From positions 124,001 through 188,000 of the forward strand of contig NZ_CVTA01000055.1 in the NCBI RefSeq assembly GCF_001050035.1: DNA of 64,000 nucleotides. Reading direction: 5' to 3'. The stretch comes from Mycolicibacterium komanii (GTDB lineage: Bacteria; Actinomycetota; Actinomycetes; Mycobacteriales; Mycobacteriaceae). The notes under the pieces are model-generated. The model saw only the letters and a program-made list of their open reading frames with translations, was not told the origin of the DNA and searched no databases. The position numbers and the translations under genes were made by a program. This document shows, piece after piece, positions 1-9,082 of this stretch (position 1 is the first letter of the stretch; every line of letters begins with the position of its first letter).

Positions 1-418
1 CGGCTCGGGCCGCCATGCCCGGGTCGATCGCTGTTTCGCCGCGATGCACGAACTCCAGCTGGCGCACCAGCTCGTCGCTGCTGATGCTCTTGAGCAGATA
101 ACCGGACGCCCCGACCCGGAGGGCCTGGAACAGGTACTGCTCGTCGTCGTAGACCGAGAGCATGACGATCTTGCGGCCGGCGTTGCGCTGGCGCAGTTCG
201 GCGCACAGGTCCAGCCCGCTCGCCCCCTGCATCCGCACGTCGCACAGGACGATGTCGGGATCGAGATCGTCGATCACCGCAACCGCGCGTTCGGCGCCGA
301 CGGCCTGCCCGACGACCTGCACGCGGTCGGCGAACGCCGCCAGCATGGCCTTGAGGCCCTCGATGACCATTTCGTGGTCGTCGACCAGCACAAGACGCAC
401 CGGTGGGCTGCTCGGCAT
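1..418 (-). CDS. NarL/FixJ-type response regulator, N-terminal receiver part (truncated by window edge)
   Basis: The ATG at 416-418 opens a frame that runs off the left edge of the window. It encodes a CheY-like receiver domain: an acidic pair in LVLVDDHEMV, a phosphoacceptor Asp in IVLCDVRMQG, and the conserved Lys in GYLLKS near residue 110. This arrangement, including HEMV after the acidic pair, is typical of NarL/LuxR-type response regulators, so a C-terminal helix-turn-helix should lie outside the window. It is divergent from the HAD-family gene. The partner kinase is not visible. The receiver call is strong; the subfamily is inferred. Confidence 0.85.
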   Translation of the reverse strand, partial: MPSSPPVRLVLVDDHEMVIEGLKAMLAAFADRVQVVGQAVGAERAVAVIDDLDPDIVLCDVRMQGASGLDLCAELRQRNAGRKIVMLSVYDDEQYLFQALRVGASGYLLKSISSDELVRQLEFVHRGETAIDPGMAARA

Positions 419-493
419 GCCCCCACCTTAGAGGCGCCATTTCCCAGGTGAAGCAGGTTGCCGGGGCGTGGCGGGAGGAATCGGCACCGATGA

Positions 494-509
494 TCCCCCG
501 ATTGGGGGA
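494..509. repeat. short G/C inverted repeat in divergent promoter region
   Basis: TCCCCC-GATT-GGGGGA forms a perfect 6-bp inverted repeat with a 4-nt spacer, between the divergent response-regulator and HAD genes. A second C-run follows at once and could compete for pairing. It may be an operator or only a G/C-rich coincidence. Confidence 0.3.
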
Positions 510-543
510 GGCCCCCGCCTGTGATGGCGACCACTCTTTACAT

Positions 544-1344
544 ATGCCGACAACGCAGGAGACGACGTGGCGGGCGGGCCGGTTCTGGTGGGACTGTGCG
601 CCTCCCGGTTCGCGCAGTGCGGTTTGTGGTCTGGTGTTCGACCTCGACGCGTTGACCGACATCGAGTGTGACGGCCATCGGGTCGCCTACAACGCCGCCT
701 TTGCGGCGCACGGGCTGGATTTCCAATGGTCGGTGCCGCGCTACCGGCAGCTGCTCGCGCTCACCGACGAGCGGCAGCGCGTCGCGGCCGAACTGCGCAA
801 GCGCTGCGTGGCCACCGAGGCTGACGTGCTGACCAAGCTGCTGGCTGACGAGATCTACAACACCAAGACGATGCTGTTCGACGAGCTGATCCTCGAGCGG
901 GACCTGACCCCGCGCGCCGGCCTCGTCGACTTCGTGATGGACGCCGTCGGCGGCGGTGCTCAGGTCGCCGTGGTGGTGAACGGCCAGCGCGGCTGGGCCG
1001 AACCGCTGGTGCGCCAGCTGGTCGGCGAGGGCCTCGTCGAGGTGGTGGTCGCCGCCGAGGACGTCGTCAAACCGATGCCCGATGCGGAGGCACACCGGCA
1101 CGCGCTGTGGGAGCTCGGCCTGTCCGCCGACGAGGCGTTCGCGATCACCGGCTCGGCCTCGGGCCTGCGGGCGGCGAACACCGCGGGCATGCCGACCCTG
1201 GTGATCACGGGGGAGGGCACGCCCGACATCCCGGCTGCGGTCGCGGTGCGGCCGGACTACGCCGGCGCAGACCCGCTGCGATTCGCCGACTGCCGGCGCC
1301 TGCACGCCAACTGGTCGCGCGGCCGCAAGCAGACGGCCGCCTAG
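544..1344 (+). CDS. HAD-superfamily hydrolase (CbbY/beta-phosphoglucomutase-like)
   Basis: Motif I is VFDLDALTD, carrying the nucleophile and acid Asp pair, followed by ECDGHR as in CbbY-type HAD phosphatases. A helical cap follows, then VVVNGQRG at the motif II position, a Lys in VVKPMPDAEAH, and an acidic-loop region ITGSASGLRAANTAGM. The architecture is HAD-IA. The substrate is unknown; CbbY relatives act on sugar phosphates. The start is uncertain: ATG 544 precedes the domain by about 30 residues of low-complexity sequence, and GTG 634, immediately before the nucleophile motif, is the only close alternative. It stands alone between a divergent regulator and a downstream hydrolase with its own promoter-like element. 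Confidence 0.7.
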   Translation: MPTTQETTWRAGRFWWDCAPPGSRSAVCGLVFDLDALTDIECDGHRVAYNAAFAAHGLDFQWSVPRYRQLLALTDERQRVAAELRKRCVATEADVLTKLLADEIYNTKTMLFDELILERDLTPRAGLVDFVMDAVGGGAQVAVVVNGQRGWAEPLVRQLVGEGLVEVVVAAEDVVKPMPDAEAHRHALWELGLSADEAFAITGSASGLRAANTAGMPTLVITGEGTPDIPAAVAVRPDYAGADPLRFADCRRLHANWSRGRKQTAA

Positions 1345-1401
1345 CCGAAGCATTCGCCCGAACGACCGCACCGTCCGGTTCGGTCGCTCTACCATCACGC
1401 G

Positions 1402-2631
1402 ATGGCTCAGAGGACCAGAATCTCGCCCGACCTGATCGGCGGCGATGTCGACGAGGGCTATGGGAAGGTCGCCGACGCATTCCGCCGCAATCTGAGCAGC
1501 GGGCGCGAAATCGGCGCTGCGGTGGCGGCGTACCGCGACGGCCGCAAGGTGGTGGACCTGTGGGGCGGCTACCGCGACGTGTCCACGCAATCACCGTGGC
1601 AGGGCGACACACTCGTCAATGTCTTCTCGACGACGAAAGGCATTGCCTCCCTTGCGGTGGCGGTCGCCGCCTCGCGCGGGCTCCTCGACTACGACACCAG
1701 AGTCGCCGAGTACTGGCCCGACTTCGCCCAGGCGGGCAAGGCCGACATCACCGTCCGCCAGTTGCTGAGCCACCAGGCCGGCCTGGTCGCCATCGAACCC
1801 CCACTCACGCTCTCGGAGATCGCCGACCCCGAGGCCATGTCGGCGCGGATCGCGAAACAGGCTCCCGCATGGCCACCCGGCACCCGCCACGGGTATCACG
1901 CCGTGACCCTCGGCTGGTACGAGTCGGCGTTGATCCGCCAGGTCGACCCGCAGCGCCGGACAGTGGGCCGGTTTCTCGCCGACGAGATCGCCGCGCCGCT
2001 TGACCTCGATTTGTTCATCGGGGTCCCAGCGTCCGTCGACCGTGAGCGCATCGCCCGCCTCAAGGCGCTGTCCCGGTCGGATCTGCTGTTTCACATGAAC
2101 ACGATGCCGCCGAAGTTCGCGCTGTCGATGATGAACAAGGCCAGCCTCGTGGCGCGGGCCTTCGTGTTGGCCCAGGGGGTGGTCGACGCCGCGGCGCTCA
2201 ACCGCGACGAGTACCGCGTCGTCGAGATGCCCGCCGTCAACGGAACGACCACGGCACGGGCCGTCGCCAAGCTGTACGGCGCCGCGGCCACCGGCGCTGC
2301 CGAGCTGGGTCTTTCCCGCGCGGTGCGCGATGCCTTGGAGGCACCCGCCGCAGCGCCGACGCACGGCGTGCGCGACAGGATCATGCACACCGACACGTCG
2401 TACTCGCTGGGCTTCGGCAAGCCGACGTCGACGTTCGTGTTCGGTTCGTCAGACAAGGCCTTCGGATGGCCCGGCGCGGGAGGGTCGTTCGGCTTCGCCG
2501 ATCCGGACACCGGCACCGGCTACGGCTACGTGATGAACAAGATGGGCTTTCATCTCTTCAGCGATCCCCGGGAACTCGCGCTGCGCCAGGTCCTGTTCCG
2601 CGACGTCCTCGGTGCCAGAACGCAACGCTGA
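1402..2631 (+). CDS. serine hydrolase of the beta-lactamase / EstB (class C-like) family
   Basis: The 409-residue protein has the SxxK motif (STTKG near residue 77) and a YHA motif near residue 171 in the position of the class C Tyr-x-Asn. A C-terminal GWPGAGGSFGFADP stretch replaces the KTG strand. This is the usual pattern of cytosolic EstB-type esterases/beta-lactamase-related proteins of actinobacteria, and no signal peptide is visible. The hexamer TACCAT at 1390-1395 lies 6 nt before the ATG with no Shine-Dalgarno, so the mRNA is probably leaderless. The substrate (ester or amide) cannot be told from sequence. Confidence 0.82.
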   Translation: MAQRTRISPDLIGGDVDEGYGKVADAFRRNLSSGREIGAAVAAYRDGRKVVDLWGGYRDVSTQSPWQGDTLVNVFSTTKGIASLAVAVAASRGLLDYDTRVAEYWPDFAQAGKADITVRQLLSHQAGLVAIEPPLTLSEIADPEAMSARIAKQAPAWPPGTRHGYHAVTLGWYESALIRQVDPQRRTVGRFLADEIAAPLDLDLFIGVPASVDRERIARLKALSRSDLLFHMNTMPPKFALSMMNKASLVARAFVLAQGVVDAAALNRDEYRVVEMPAVNGTTTARAVAKLYGAAATGAAELGLSRAVRDALEAPAAAPTHGVRDRIMHTDTSYSLGFGKPTSTFVFGSSDKAFGWPGAGGSFGFADPDTGTGYGYVMNKMGFHLFSDPRELALRQVLFRDVLGARTQR

Positions 2632-2644
2632 GTAGTTTCGACTC

Positions 2645-3331
2645 ATGGCCGAGATCCCCACCGCCGAAGAAGCCCTCACCCGCCTCGACATGCCGCTGGT
2701 CGAGGCGATGATGACCCAGCGGGCCGTGCGCCGCGTCCTGCCCGACCCCGTCGACGACGCGGTCGTGTTGAAGTGCATCGAGTTGGCGCTCCGCGCTCCT
2801 ACCGGATCCAACGGCCAGAATTGGGAGTTCATCGTGGTCAAGGACCAGGCGGTCAAGGACCAGCTCGGCAAGCGATATCGGCAGGCGTGGTCGCTCTACG
2901 GCGGGATCGGCCGGCGCCTCGCCGCAGGTGACGAATCGATGCAGAAGATCCTGCGGGCCGTGCAATGGCAGGTGGACCACTTCAGCGAGATCCCGGTCCT
3001 GGTCGTGCCGTGTCTGCGCGGCGGTATGCGGCTGCCGTACATGCCGTCACCGTTCGTGGGTGAGTCGTCGTTCTTCGGCTCGATCTATCCCAGCGTGCAG
3101 AACCTGCTGCTCGCCGCGCGGGCGATGGGGCTGGGCGCGTCGCTGATCACCCTGCCGCTGTGGAGCGTCACCTCCGCCCGCCGCACCCTGGGATTACCGC
3201 TGACGGTGACACCGGTGTGCGTCGTGCCGATGGGCTGGCCGCGTGGACGGTACGGGCCCACCACCCGCAGGCCGGTCGGACAGGTCGCCCACCTCGACCG
3301 GTACGGCGAGCGCGCCTGGGCCGACCGGTGA
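2645..3331 (+). CDS. nitroreductase-family FMN flavoprotein
   Basis: The 228-residue protein begins with the nitroreductase signature: a basic TQRAVRRVLPDPV region for FMN phosphate contact, ALRAPTGSNGQNWEF for the FMN ring, and later SVQNLLLAARAMGLGASLIT. It probably uses NAD(P)H to reduce nitro or quinone-type substrates, or acts in an F420/FMN-linked pathway. TAGTTT at 2633-2638 ends 6 nt before ATG 2645, suggesting a leaderless transcript separate from the upstream hydrolase, which ends 13 nt earlier. Its stop codon abuts the convergent mmsB stop with no gap. The family call is strong; the substrate is unknown. Confidence 0.85.
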   Translation: MAEIPTAEEALTRLDMPLVEAMMTQRAVRRVLPDPVDDAVVLKCIELALRAPTGSNGQNWEFIVVKDQAVKDQLGKRYRQAWSLYGGIGRRLAAGDESMQKILRAVQWQVDHFSEIPVLVVPCLRGGMRLPYMPSPFVGESSFFGSIYPSVQNLLLAARAMGLGASLITLPLWSVTSARRTLGLPLTVTPVCVVPMGWPRGRYGPTTRRPVGQVAHLDRYGERAWADR

Positions 3332-4207
3332 TCAGTTGCCGCGAAGCAGCTCGATCACGGCGCTGAAGTCCTTGTCCGCGTGGTCGGCGGCGAACTTCTT
3401 GTAGATCTCGGCGGCGTGGCTGCCCAGCGGTGCGTTCGAACCCGTCGACTCGACCGCGGCCATGGCCAGCCCGAGGTCCTTGTTCATCAGCGCGGTGGCG
3501 AAACCGGGCTTGAAGTCGTTGTTGGCAGGCGATGTCGGAACCGGCCCCGGGACAGGGCAATTGGTGTGCACCGACCAGCAGTTGCCGGTGGCGCCGGTGA
3601 TCACGTCGAACAGGGACTGCGCCGACAGGCCCAGCTTCTCGGCGAGTACGAAGGCCTCGCCGATCGCGATCTGCTGCACCGCGAGCACCATGTTGTTACA
3701 CAGCTTGGCGGCCTGGCCGGTGCCCGACGCGCCGCAGTGAATGACCTTGCCCGCCAACGGCTCCAGCACGGGCCGGGCGCGCTCGACGGCGGAATCCTCA
3801 CCGCCGACCATGAACGCCAGCGTGCCCGCGGTCGCGCCCTTCACCCCGCCCGACACCGGAGCGTCCAGTTGCGCGAAGCCACGCTCGAGCGCCTGCTGGT
3901 GGATGAACCGCGCATCGTCGACCGAGATCGTCGAGGTGTCGATGAACAGCGCGTCGGCCTTGGCGGCCGGCAGCACCTCGGCGTAGCACGCTTTCACGAT
4001 GTCGCCGTTGGGCAGCGAGGTAATTATGACCTCGGCGTCGGTGACCGCCTCAGCGCCGCTGTCGAATACCGACACTCCCCGCTCGGCCGCGGCCGACTTC
4101 AGCGCGGGCGCGGGATCGAACCCGCGGACCGTGTGACCGGCCGCGACCAGGTTGGCGGCCATCGGACCGCCCATGTTGCCCAGCCCCAGGAACGCGATCG
4201 TCGTCAT
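3332..4207 (-). CDS. mmsB: 3-hydroxyisobutyrate dehydrogenase
   Basis: The 291-residue protein starts MTTIAFLGLGNMGG, the Rossmann dinucleotide site of beta-hydroxyacid dehydrogenases. It contains the substrate-binding DAPVSGGVKGATAGTL motif and the catalytic Lys in GTGQAAKLCNNMV. The enzyme oxidises 3-hydroxyisobutyrate to methylmalonate semialdehyde in valine catabolism. It is the third gene of an mmsA / acyl-CoA dehydrogenase / mmsB operon, 17 nt after the dehydrogenase stop, with an AAAGGGC-like ribosome site before the ATG. The context supplies the steps on either side of this reaction, which makes the specific assignment strong. Confidence 0.92.
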   Translation of the reverse strand: MTTIAFLGLGNMGGPMAANLVAAGHTVRGFDPAPALKSAAAERGVSVFDSGAEAVTDAEVIITSLPNGDIVKACYAEVLPAAKADALFIDTSTISVDDARFIHQQALERGFAQLDAPVSGGVKGATAGTLAFMVGGEDSAVERARPVLEPLAGKVIHCGASGTGQAAKLCNNMVLAVQQIAIGEAFVLAEKLGLSAQSLFDVITGATGNCWSVHTNCPVPGPVPTSPANNDFKPGFATALMNKDLGLAMAAVESTGSNAPLGSHAAEIYKKFAADHADKDFSAVIELLRGN

Positions 4208-4224
4208 TGAAGCCCTTTCCAGCG

Positions 4225-5391
4225 TTATGTGGACGCCCGCACCTTGGCGGCCTGCGACCGCCCGATGACCACGCGCATGATTTCGTTCGTCCCCTCGAGG
4301 ATCCGGTGCACCCGCAGGTCGCGGACGATCTTCTCCAGGCCGTACTCGTTGAGATAGCCGTAGCCGCCGTGCAACTGCAGCGCCTGGTCGGCGACGGTGA
4401 AGCAGGACTCGGTGACGTGGAGCTTGGCCATCGCGCACAGCTCGACCTTGTCCGGATGGTTGTCATCCAACGCGGTGGCAGCCCGCCACAACAGGTTTCG
4501 CGAGGCCTCCAAGGCGGTGGCCATATCGGCCAGGGTGAACCGGATGGTGGGTTCGTCGAGCAGCGCGCCGCCGAACGCCTCGCGGTCACGGACGTAGGCG
4601 ACGGCCTTGTCGTACGCGGCTTGGGCGCCGCCGAGCGAGCACGCGGCGATGTTGATCCGGCCGCCGTTGAGCCCGTTCATCGCGATGCCGAAGCCGGTGC
4701 CCTCGCCGTCGGCGCCGCCGAGCATCGCGTCGGCCGGAACCCGCACCCCCTCGAAGATCACCTGGGCGGTGGGCTGGGCGTGCCAGCCCATCTTCTCCTC
4801 GTCGGCCCCGAAAGTCAGTCCCGGCATGTCCTTTTCGACGATGAACGTCGAGATGCCGCGCGGACCGTCGCCGCCGGTGCGTGCCATCACCACGTACAGG
4901 TCGGAAACTCCGGCGCCGGAGATGAACTGCTTGACCCCGTCGAGCACATAGTGGTCGCCGTCCCGAACGGCCCTGGTGCGCAACGCGCTCGCATCGGAGC
5001 CCGCACCGGGTTCGGTCAGGCAGTAACTGGCGATCAGCTCCATCGACGCAAGCCGCGGCACCAGGCTCTTGCGCTGTTCCGGCGTGCCGTAGGTATCGAC
5101 CATCCACGTGCACATGTTGTGAATGGACAAGAACGCCGCCACCGTCGGATCCGCCGCCGCGAGTTGCTCGAAGATCCGCACGCCGTCCAGCCGGCGCAAC
5201 CCGCTGCCGCCGACATCCTCGTTGCAGTACACCGCCGCCATGCCCAGCTCGGCGGCTTCACGCAGCACGTCGGTGGGGAAGTGGTGCGTCTTGTCCCACT
5301 CCAACGCGAACGGTGCGAGCCGCTTCTCGGCGAACGCGGCTGCCGTCTCGGCGATCACCCGTTCGTCGTCGTCGAGCCCGAAATAGTGCAT
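4225..5391 (-). CDS. acyl-CoA dehydrogenase (isobutyryl-CoA dehydrogenase)
   Basis: The 388-residue FAD flavoprotein has the family signature YCLTEPGAGSDASALRT in the middle and LQLHGGYGYLNEYGLEKIVRDLR with ILEGTNEIMR (FAD contact and catalytic Glu) near the C-terminus. The start was placed at ATG 5391 (MHYFGLDDDERV), where family alignments begin; longer starts would run into mmsA. Position between methylmalonate-semialdehyde dehydrogenase and 3-hydroxyisobutyrate dehydrogenase indicates the valine branch, where it would oxidise isobutyryl-CoA to methacrylyl-CoA. Branched-chain specificity is inferred from the operon, not from sequence alone. Confidence 0.9.
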   Translation of the reverse strand: MHYFGLDDDERVIAETAAAFAEKRLAPFALEWDKTHHFPTDVLREAAELGMAAVYCNEDVGGSGLRRLDGVRIFEQLAAADPTVAAFLSIHNMCTWMVDTYGTPEQRKSLVPRLASMELIASYCLTEPGAGSDASALRTRAVRDGDHYVLDGVKQFISGAGVSDLYVVMARTGGDGPRGISTFIVEKDMPGLTFGADEEKMGWHAQPTAQVIFEGVRVPADAMLGGADGEGTGFGIAMNGLNGGRINIAACSLGGAQAAYDKAVAYVRDREAFGGALLDEPTIRFTLADMATALEASRNLLWRAATALDDNHPDKVELCAMAKLHVTESCFTVADQALQLHGGYGYLNEYGLEKIVRDLRVHRILEGTNEIMRVVIGRSQAAKVRAST

Positions 5392-5411
5392 GCTGCCGGT
5401 GGTCTCGTGCG

Positions 5412-6932
5412 CTACTTCATCGTCGGCAGGACGAACTCCGCGCCGTCCTTGATGCCGGACGGCCACCGCTGCGTGACGGTCTTCGTCTTGGTGTAGAACA
5501 GGATCGAATGCGGACCGTGCTGGTTGAGGTCCCCGAAACCGGACCGCTTCCAGCCACCGAAGGTGTGGTATGCCACCGGCACCGGAATTGGAACGTTGAC
5601 GCCGACCATGCCGACCTGCACGCGTGACACGAAGTCGCGGGCCGCGTCGCCGTCGCGGGTGAAGATCGCGACGCCGTTGCCGTACTCGTGCTCCGAGGGC
5701 AGTGCGAGCGCCTCTTCGTAGTCATTGGCGCGCACGATGCACAGGACCGGGCCGAAGATCTCGTCGGTGTAGATCGACATGTCGGTGGTGACGCGGTCGA
5801 ACAGGGTGGGGCCGATGAACCAGCCGTTCTCCAGGCTGTCGTCACCGAATTGCAGTTCGTCGCTGGCGCGTTCACGGCCGTCGACCACGATCTCGGCGCC
5901 TGCCTCGACGCCGGCGTCGATGTAGCCGCGCACGCGCTGAAGCGCCGCGTCGGTCACCAGCGGCCCGTAATCGGCCTTCGGGTCGAGACTGTGGCCCACC
6001 CGCAGGTTGTTGATCCGCTCGACGAGCCTGGCCCGCAAGCGATCTGCGGTCTCGTCGCCGACAGGTACCGCGACGCTGATCGCCATGCAGCGCTCGCCCG
6101 CACTGCCGTAGCCGGCGCCGATCAGCGCGTCGACGGCCTGGTCGAGATCGGCGTCGGGCATCACGATCATGTGGTTCTTCGCGCCGCCGAAGCACTGCGC
6201 GCGCTTTCCGTTTGCCGTCGCGCCCGCGTAGATGTACTGCGCGATGTCGGAGCTGCCGACGAAGCCGACGGCCTGGATCGCAGGGTGTTCGAGGATGGCG
6301 TCAACGGCTTCCTTGTCACCCTGCACGACCTGGAAGACGCCGGGGGGCAGGCCGGCCTCGAGGAACAGTTCGGCCAGGCGGAGCGGCACCGAGGGGTCCC
6401 GCTCGGACGGTTTGAGGATGAAAGCGTTGCCGCACGCCAGCGCGGGGCCGGCTTTCCACAGCGGAATCATCGCCGGGAAGTTGAACGGCGTGATGCCCGC
6501 GACGACACCGAGCGGCTGACGCAGCGAGTAGACGTCGATGCCGGGGCCGGCGCCCTCGGTGTACTCACCCTTGAGCAGGTGCGGGATGCCGACCGAGAAC
6601 TCGATGACCTCGAGGCCGCGCTGGATGTCGCCGAGGGAGTCGGCGTGGGTCTTGCCGTGCTCGAGAGAAAGCAGTCGAGCGAGCTCGTCGGCGTTCTGGT
6701 TGACCAGCTCGATGAACTTCATCAGCACGCGTGCCCGCCGCTGGGGGTTCCACGCCGCCCACTGGATCTGCGCCTTGGCCGCGCCGGCGACCGCCGCGTC
6801 GACGTCGGCGGCCGAGGCCATCGACACCTGCGCCTGCACCTCGCCGGTGCTGGGGTTGAAGACGTCGGCGGTGCGGCTCGACTGTCCATTCGTGCGCTTG
6901 CCGTCGATGAAATGCGGAACCTGGGTGGTCAT
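5412..6932 (-). CDS. mmsA: CoA-acylating methylmalonate-semialdehyde dehydrogenase
   Basis: The 506-residue aldehyde dehydrogenase contains GITPFNFPAMIP, the glycine-rich VGFVGSSDIAQYIY, and the catalytic Cys in GSAGERCMAISVAV. The ERCMA context is characteristic of the CoA-dependent MmsA class, which converts methylmalonate semialdehyde to propionyl-CoA in valine degradation. ATG 6932 was chosen because AGGGGC lies just upstream; a start 15 nt earlier would consume that site. It heads the mmsA-acyl-CoA dehydrogenase-mmsB operon, 20 nt from the next gene. A sigma-A-like promoter at 6964-6993 explains its expression. Confidence 0.93.
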   Translation of the reverse strand: MTTQVPHFIDGKRTNGQSSRTADVFNPSTGEVQAQVSMASAADVDAAVAGAAKAQIQWAAWNPQRRARVLMKFIELVNQNADELARLLSLEHGKTHADSLGDIQRGLEVIEFSVGIPHLLKGEYTEGAGPGIDVYSLRQPLGVVAGITPFNFPAMIPLWKAGPALACGNAFILKPSERDPSVPLRLAELFLEAGLPPGVFQVVQGDKEAVDAILEHPAIQAVGFVGSSDIAQYIYAGATANGKRAQCFGGAKNHMIVMPDADLDQAVDALIGAGYGSAGERCMAISVAVPVGDETADRLRARLVERINNLRVGHSLDPKADYGPLVTDAALQRVRGYIDAGVEAGAEIVVDGRERASDELQFGDDSLENGWFIGPTLFDRVTTDMSIYTDEIFGPVLCIVRANDYEEALALPSEHEYGNGVAIFTRDGDAARDFVSRVQVGMVGVNVPIPVPVAYHTFGGWKRSGFGDLNQHGPHSILFYTKTKTVTQRWPSGIKDGAEFVLPTMK

Positions 6933-6963
6933 GAGCGTGCCCCTCACTGCTAGATAGTTGGAT

Positions 6964-6993
6964 ATCCTAGTAATGCCGTGGCGGCCGACGCAA
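6964..6993 (-). promoter_or_regulatory. sigma-A-like promoter of the mmsA operon
   Basis: On the minus strand, TTGCGT (6988-6993) and TAGGAT (6964-6969) are 18 bp apart, about 31 nt upstream of the mmsA ATG. The -10 overlaps the palindrome GGATATCC, which could serve a regulator. Confidence 0.5.
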
Positions 6994-7019
6994 GAGTCGC
7001 CGGTGGAACGGCTTTGTGA

Positions 7020-8513
7020 CTAGGCCTCGCCCATGCCGTCCACCGGTTCGGTCTGTCCACCTGCGCGGACGGCCTTCTCGATGCGAGCGCCGAAATCGGC
7101 GTCGACGTTGCGCCAGTACTGCAGCGCCCGATCCAGGACGTCGCCGCTGACGCCGCCGAGCAGGGCCCCGGAGATCGTCTCGACCGCAGCGCTGCGCTGC
7201 GGGTCGTCCCAGACCGCCCGCACCAGCGTGCCGGCCTGTCCGAAGTCGTCGTCCTCGGAGTGCAGGGCGTACGCCGCGCGCAGCAACTCGCCGTCCGCCT
7301 CCCAACCGTCCTCTGCCGGGCCGGTGGTATCGGCCCAGGGGCGACCGGTGCTGTTGGGTGCATAGACCGCGGAGGCGCCGGAGTGGTGGTAGGTCATCTG
7401 CCCGTCGAACAGATAGGTGTTCATTTCGACGCCCTCGCGGGGCTGGTTGACCGGCAGCTGGTGGAAGTTGGTGCCGATGCGGTTGCGCTGGGCGTCGTTG
7501 TAAGCGAAGGCGCGGCCCAGCAACATCTTGTCCGGGGACAGTCCGGTGCCCGGCACGGTGTTGCCGGGGGAGAACGCGGCCTGCTCGATCTGGGCGAAGA
7601 AGTTCTCCGGGTTGCGGTTCAGCGTGTAGATGCCAACCGGGATTAACGGATAGTCCGCGTGCGGCCAGACCTTGGTCAGGTCAAATGGATTGAACCGATA
7701 GTCCGCGGCCTCGGCATACGGCATCACCTGCACCGAGAGCCGCCAACTCGGATGGTCACCGCGGGAGATGGCCTCGAAGAGGTCGCGCCGATGGAAGTCG
7801 GCGTCCTCGCCGGCCATGGTCGCGGCTTCGTCGTTGGTGAGGAATTCCATGCCCTGGTGGGTGTGGAAGTGGTACTTCACCCAGAACTTCTCGCCGCCTC
7901 CGTTGACCCACATGTACGTATGCGAGCCGTAGCCGTTCATGTGCCGCCAGGTCCTCGGTAGGCCCCGTTGCCCCATCAGGTAGGTGACCTGGTGTGCCGA
8001 CTCCGGGTTCAGAGTCCAGAAATCCCACTGCATTTGAGCCGAGCGCAGCCCGGAGTCGGGTAGCCGCTTCTGGCTTCTGATGAAGTGGGGGAATTTGATC
8101 GGGTCACGCAGGAAGAAAATCGGGGTGTTGTTGCCGACGATGTCGTAGTTGCCCTCGGAGGTGTAGAACTTCATCGCATAACCGCGGACGTCGCGCCAGG
8201 TGTCCGGACTGCCCTGCTCGCCGGCGACGGTGGAAAAGCGCACGAGCAAGTCGGTTTCGGCGCCCTTTTGAAACAGCGCCGCCTTCGTGTACGGGCTGAC
8301 ATCTTCGGTCACCTTGAGGACACCGAACGCGCCGGAGCCCTTGGCGTGGGGGCTGCGTTCGGGCACGCGTTCACGGTTGAAGTGCGCCATCTGCTCCAGG
8401 AAGTGCACGTCGTGCAGGACGATCGGGCCGCCTGCGCCGACCGTCAACGAGTTGCGGTCGCTGAAGGCGGGGGCGCCGGACCCGGTGGTCGAGCCGAATG
8501 GTGATGTGGTCAT
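7020..8513 (-). CDS. katA: monofunctional heme catalase (clade 3-like small subunit)
   Basis: The 497-residue protein has the distal His in [13 protein letters not shown], the distal Asn in [15 protein letters not shown], and the proximal heme-ligand Tyr in [16 protein letters not shown]. Length and motifs fit a small-subunit catalase that disproportionates hydrogen peroxide in the cytosol, not a KatG catalase-peroxidase. ATG 8513 (MTTSPFGS) was preferred over an upstream in-frame start. It lies 24 nt downstream of a Fur-family gene in the same orientation, so peroxide- or metal-responsive co-regulation is likely. The symbol is by family, not a proven ortholog. Confidence 0.93.
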   Translation of the reverse strand: MTTSPFGSTTGSGAPAFSDRNSLTVGAGGPIVLHDVHFLEQMAHFNRERVPERSPHAKGSGAFGVLKVTEDVSPYTKAALFQKGAETDLLVRFSTVAGEQGSPDTWRDVRGYAMKFYTSEGNYDIVGNNTPIFFLRDPIKFPHFIRSQKRLPDSGLRSAQMQWDFWTLNPESAHQVTYLMGQRGLPRTWRHMNGYGSHTYMWVNGGGEKFWVKYHFHTHQGMEFLTNDEAATMAGEDADFHRRDLFEAISRGDHPSWRLSVQVMPYAEAADYRFNPFDLTKVWPHADYPLIPVGIYTLNRNPENFFAQIEQAAFSPGNTVPGTGLSPDKMLLGRAFAYNDAQRNRIGTNFHQLPVNQPREGVEMNTYLFDGQMTYHHSGASAVYAPNSTGRPWADTTGPAEDGWEADGELLRAAYALHSEDDDFGQAGTLVRAVWDDPQRSAAVETISGALLGGVSGDVLDRALQYWRNVDADFGARIEKAVRAGGQTEPVDGMGEA

Positions 8514-8537
8514 GCCGATCTCCAATCGCGTTGGTTG

Positions 8538-8963
8538 TTAATTCTCTTGGGTGGCTTGGCATTCAGGGCAGATACCCCAGAACGTCACTTCGGCTTGTTC
8601 GATCAGGTAGCCCGACTCGATATCAGTTTGCAGGCAGGGTTTCTCGCCGGTGGCGCATTCGACATCGACGATCTCGCCGCAGGACCGACAGACGAGATGG
8701 TGGTGGTTGTCTCCGGTCTCGAGCTCGAAGCGGGCCGGCGAGCCGGCCGGCTCGATACGCCGCAACAGGCCGGCGTCCGTCAAGGCATACAACACGTCGT
8801 AAACCGCCTGCGTCGACAGCGATCCGATGCGTTTGCGCGCCCCCACGGTGATGGCCTCCACGTCGGCGTGCGGCCGCTCGCTCACCTCGGCCAGCACCGC
8901 CAGACGCGGTTTCGTCACCCGCAGTCCCGACATTCGCAGGCGGTTCTGCCAGAGGGTCACCAT
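8538..8963 (-). CDS. Fur-family regulator (FurA/PerR-like) of the adjacent catalase
   Basis: The protein has a winged helix (LRVTKPRLAVLAEV, then SLSTQAVYDVLYAL as recognition helix), a regulatory metal cluster DNHHHL near residues 85-90, and two structural zinc CxxC pairs (Cys92/Cys95 and Cys132/Cys135). ATG 8963 was chosen (141 residues) because AGGGG sits 7 nt upstream; an in-frame start 30 nt earlier has none. Pairing of Fur and a catalase in one operon is the classical peroxide-sensing arrangement, comparable with mycobacterial furA-katG. Whether it senses peroxide or iron is inferred. Confidence 0.88.
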   Translation of the reverse strand: MVTLWQNRLRMSGLRVTKPRLAVLAEVSERPHADVEAITVGARKRIGSLSTQAVYDVLYALTDAGLLRRIEPAGSPARFELETGDNHHHLVCRSCGEIVDVECATGEKPCLQTDIESGYLIEQAEVTFWGICPECQATQEN

Positions 8964-9014
8964 GCACCACCCCTGAAGATTGGATCGACTCAAGTGCCAC
9001 TCTGCTACGTTGTC

Positions 9015-9043
9015 TTGCTTAGCGCAAGTGTTGCGCTAAGCAA
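9015..9043. promoter_or_regulatory. perfect 13-bp inverted repeat between divergent fur and marR genes (operator)
   Basis: TTGCTTAGCGCAA (9015-9027), spacer GTG, then TTGCGCTAAGCAA (9031-9043). Each arm is itself nearly palindromic (TTGC..GCAA), giving two overlapping dyads as expected for a pair of winged-helix dimers. It lies about 40 nt before the marR GTG and about 50 nt upstream of the fur ATG, so one site could control both directions. Confidence 0.7.
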
Positions 9044-9082
9044 TAGGTGGGTGAAGGGCTTGCGCCATGCAATACTTGGCGG

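Noticed and set aside
538..1590. Antisense 350-codon frame over the HAD and beta-lactamase-like genes
   Set aside because: Covers two sense genes with clear motifs and carries none itself.
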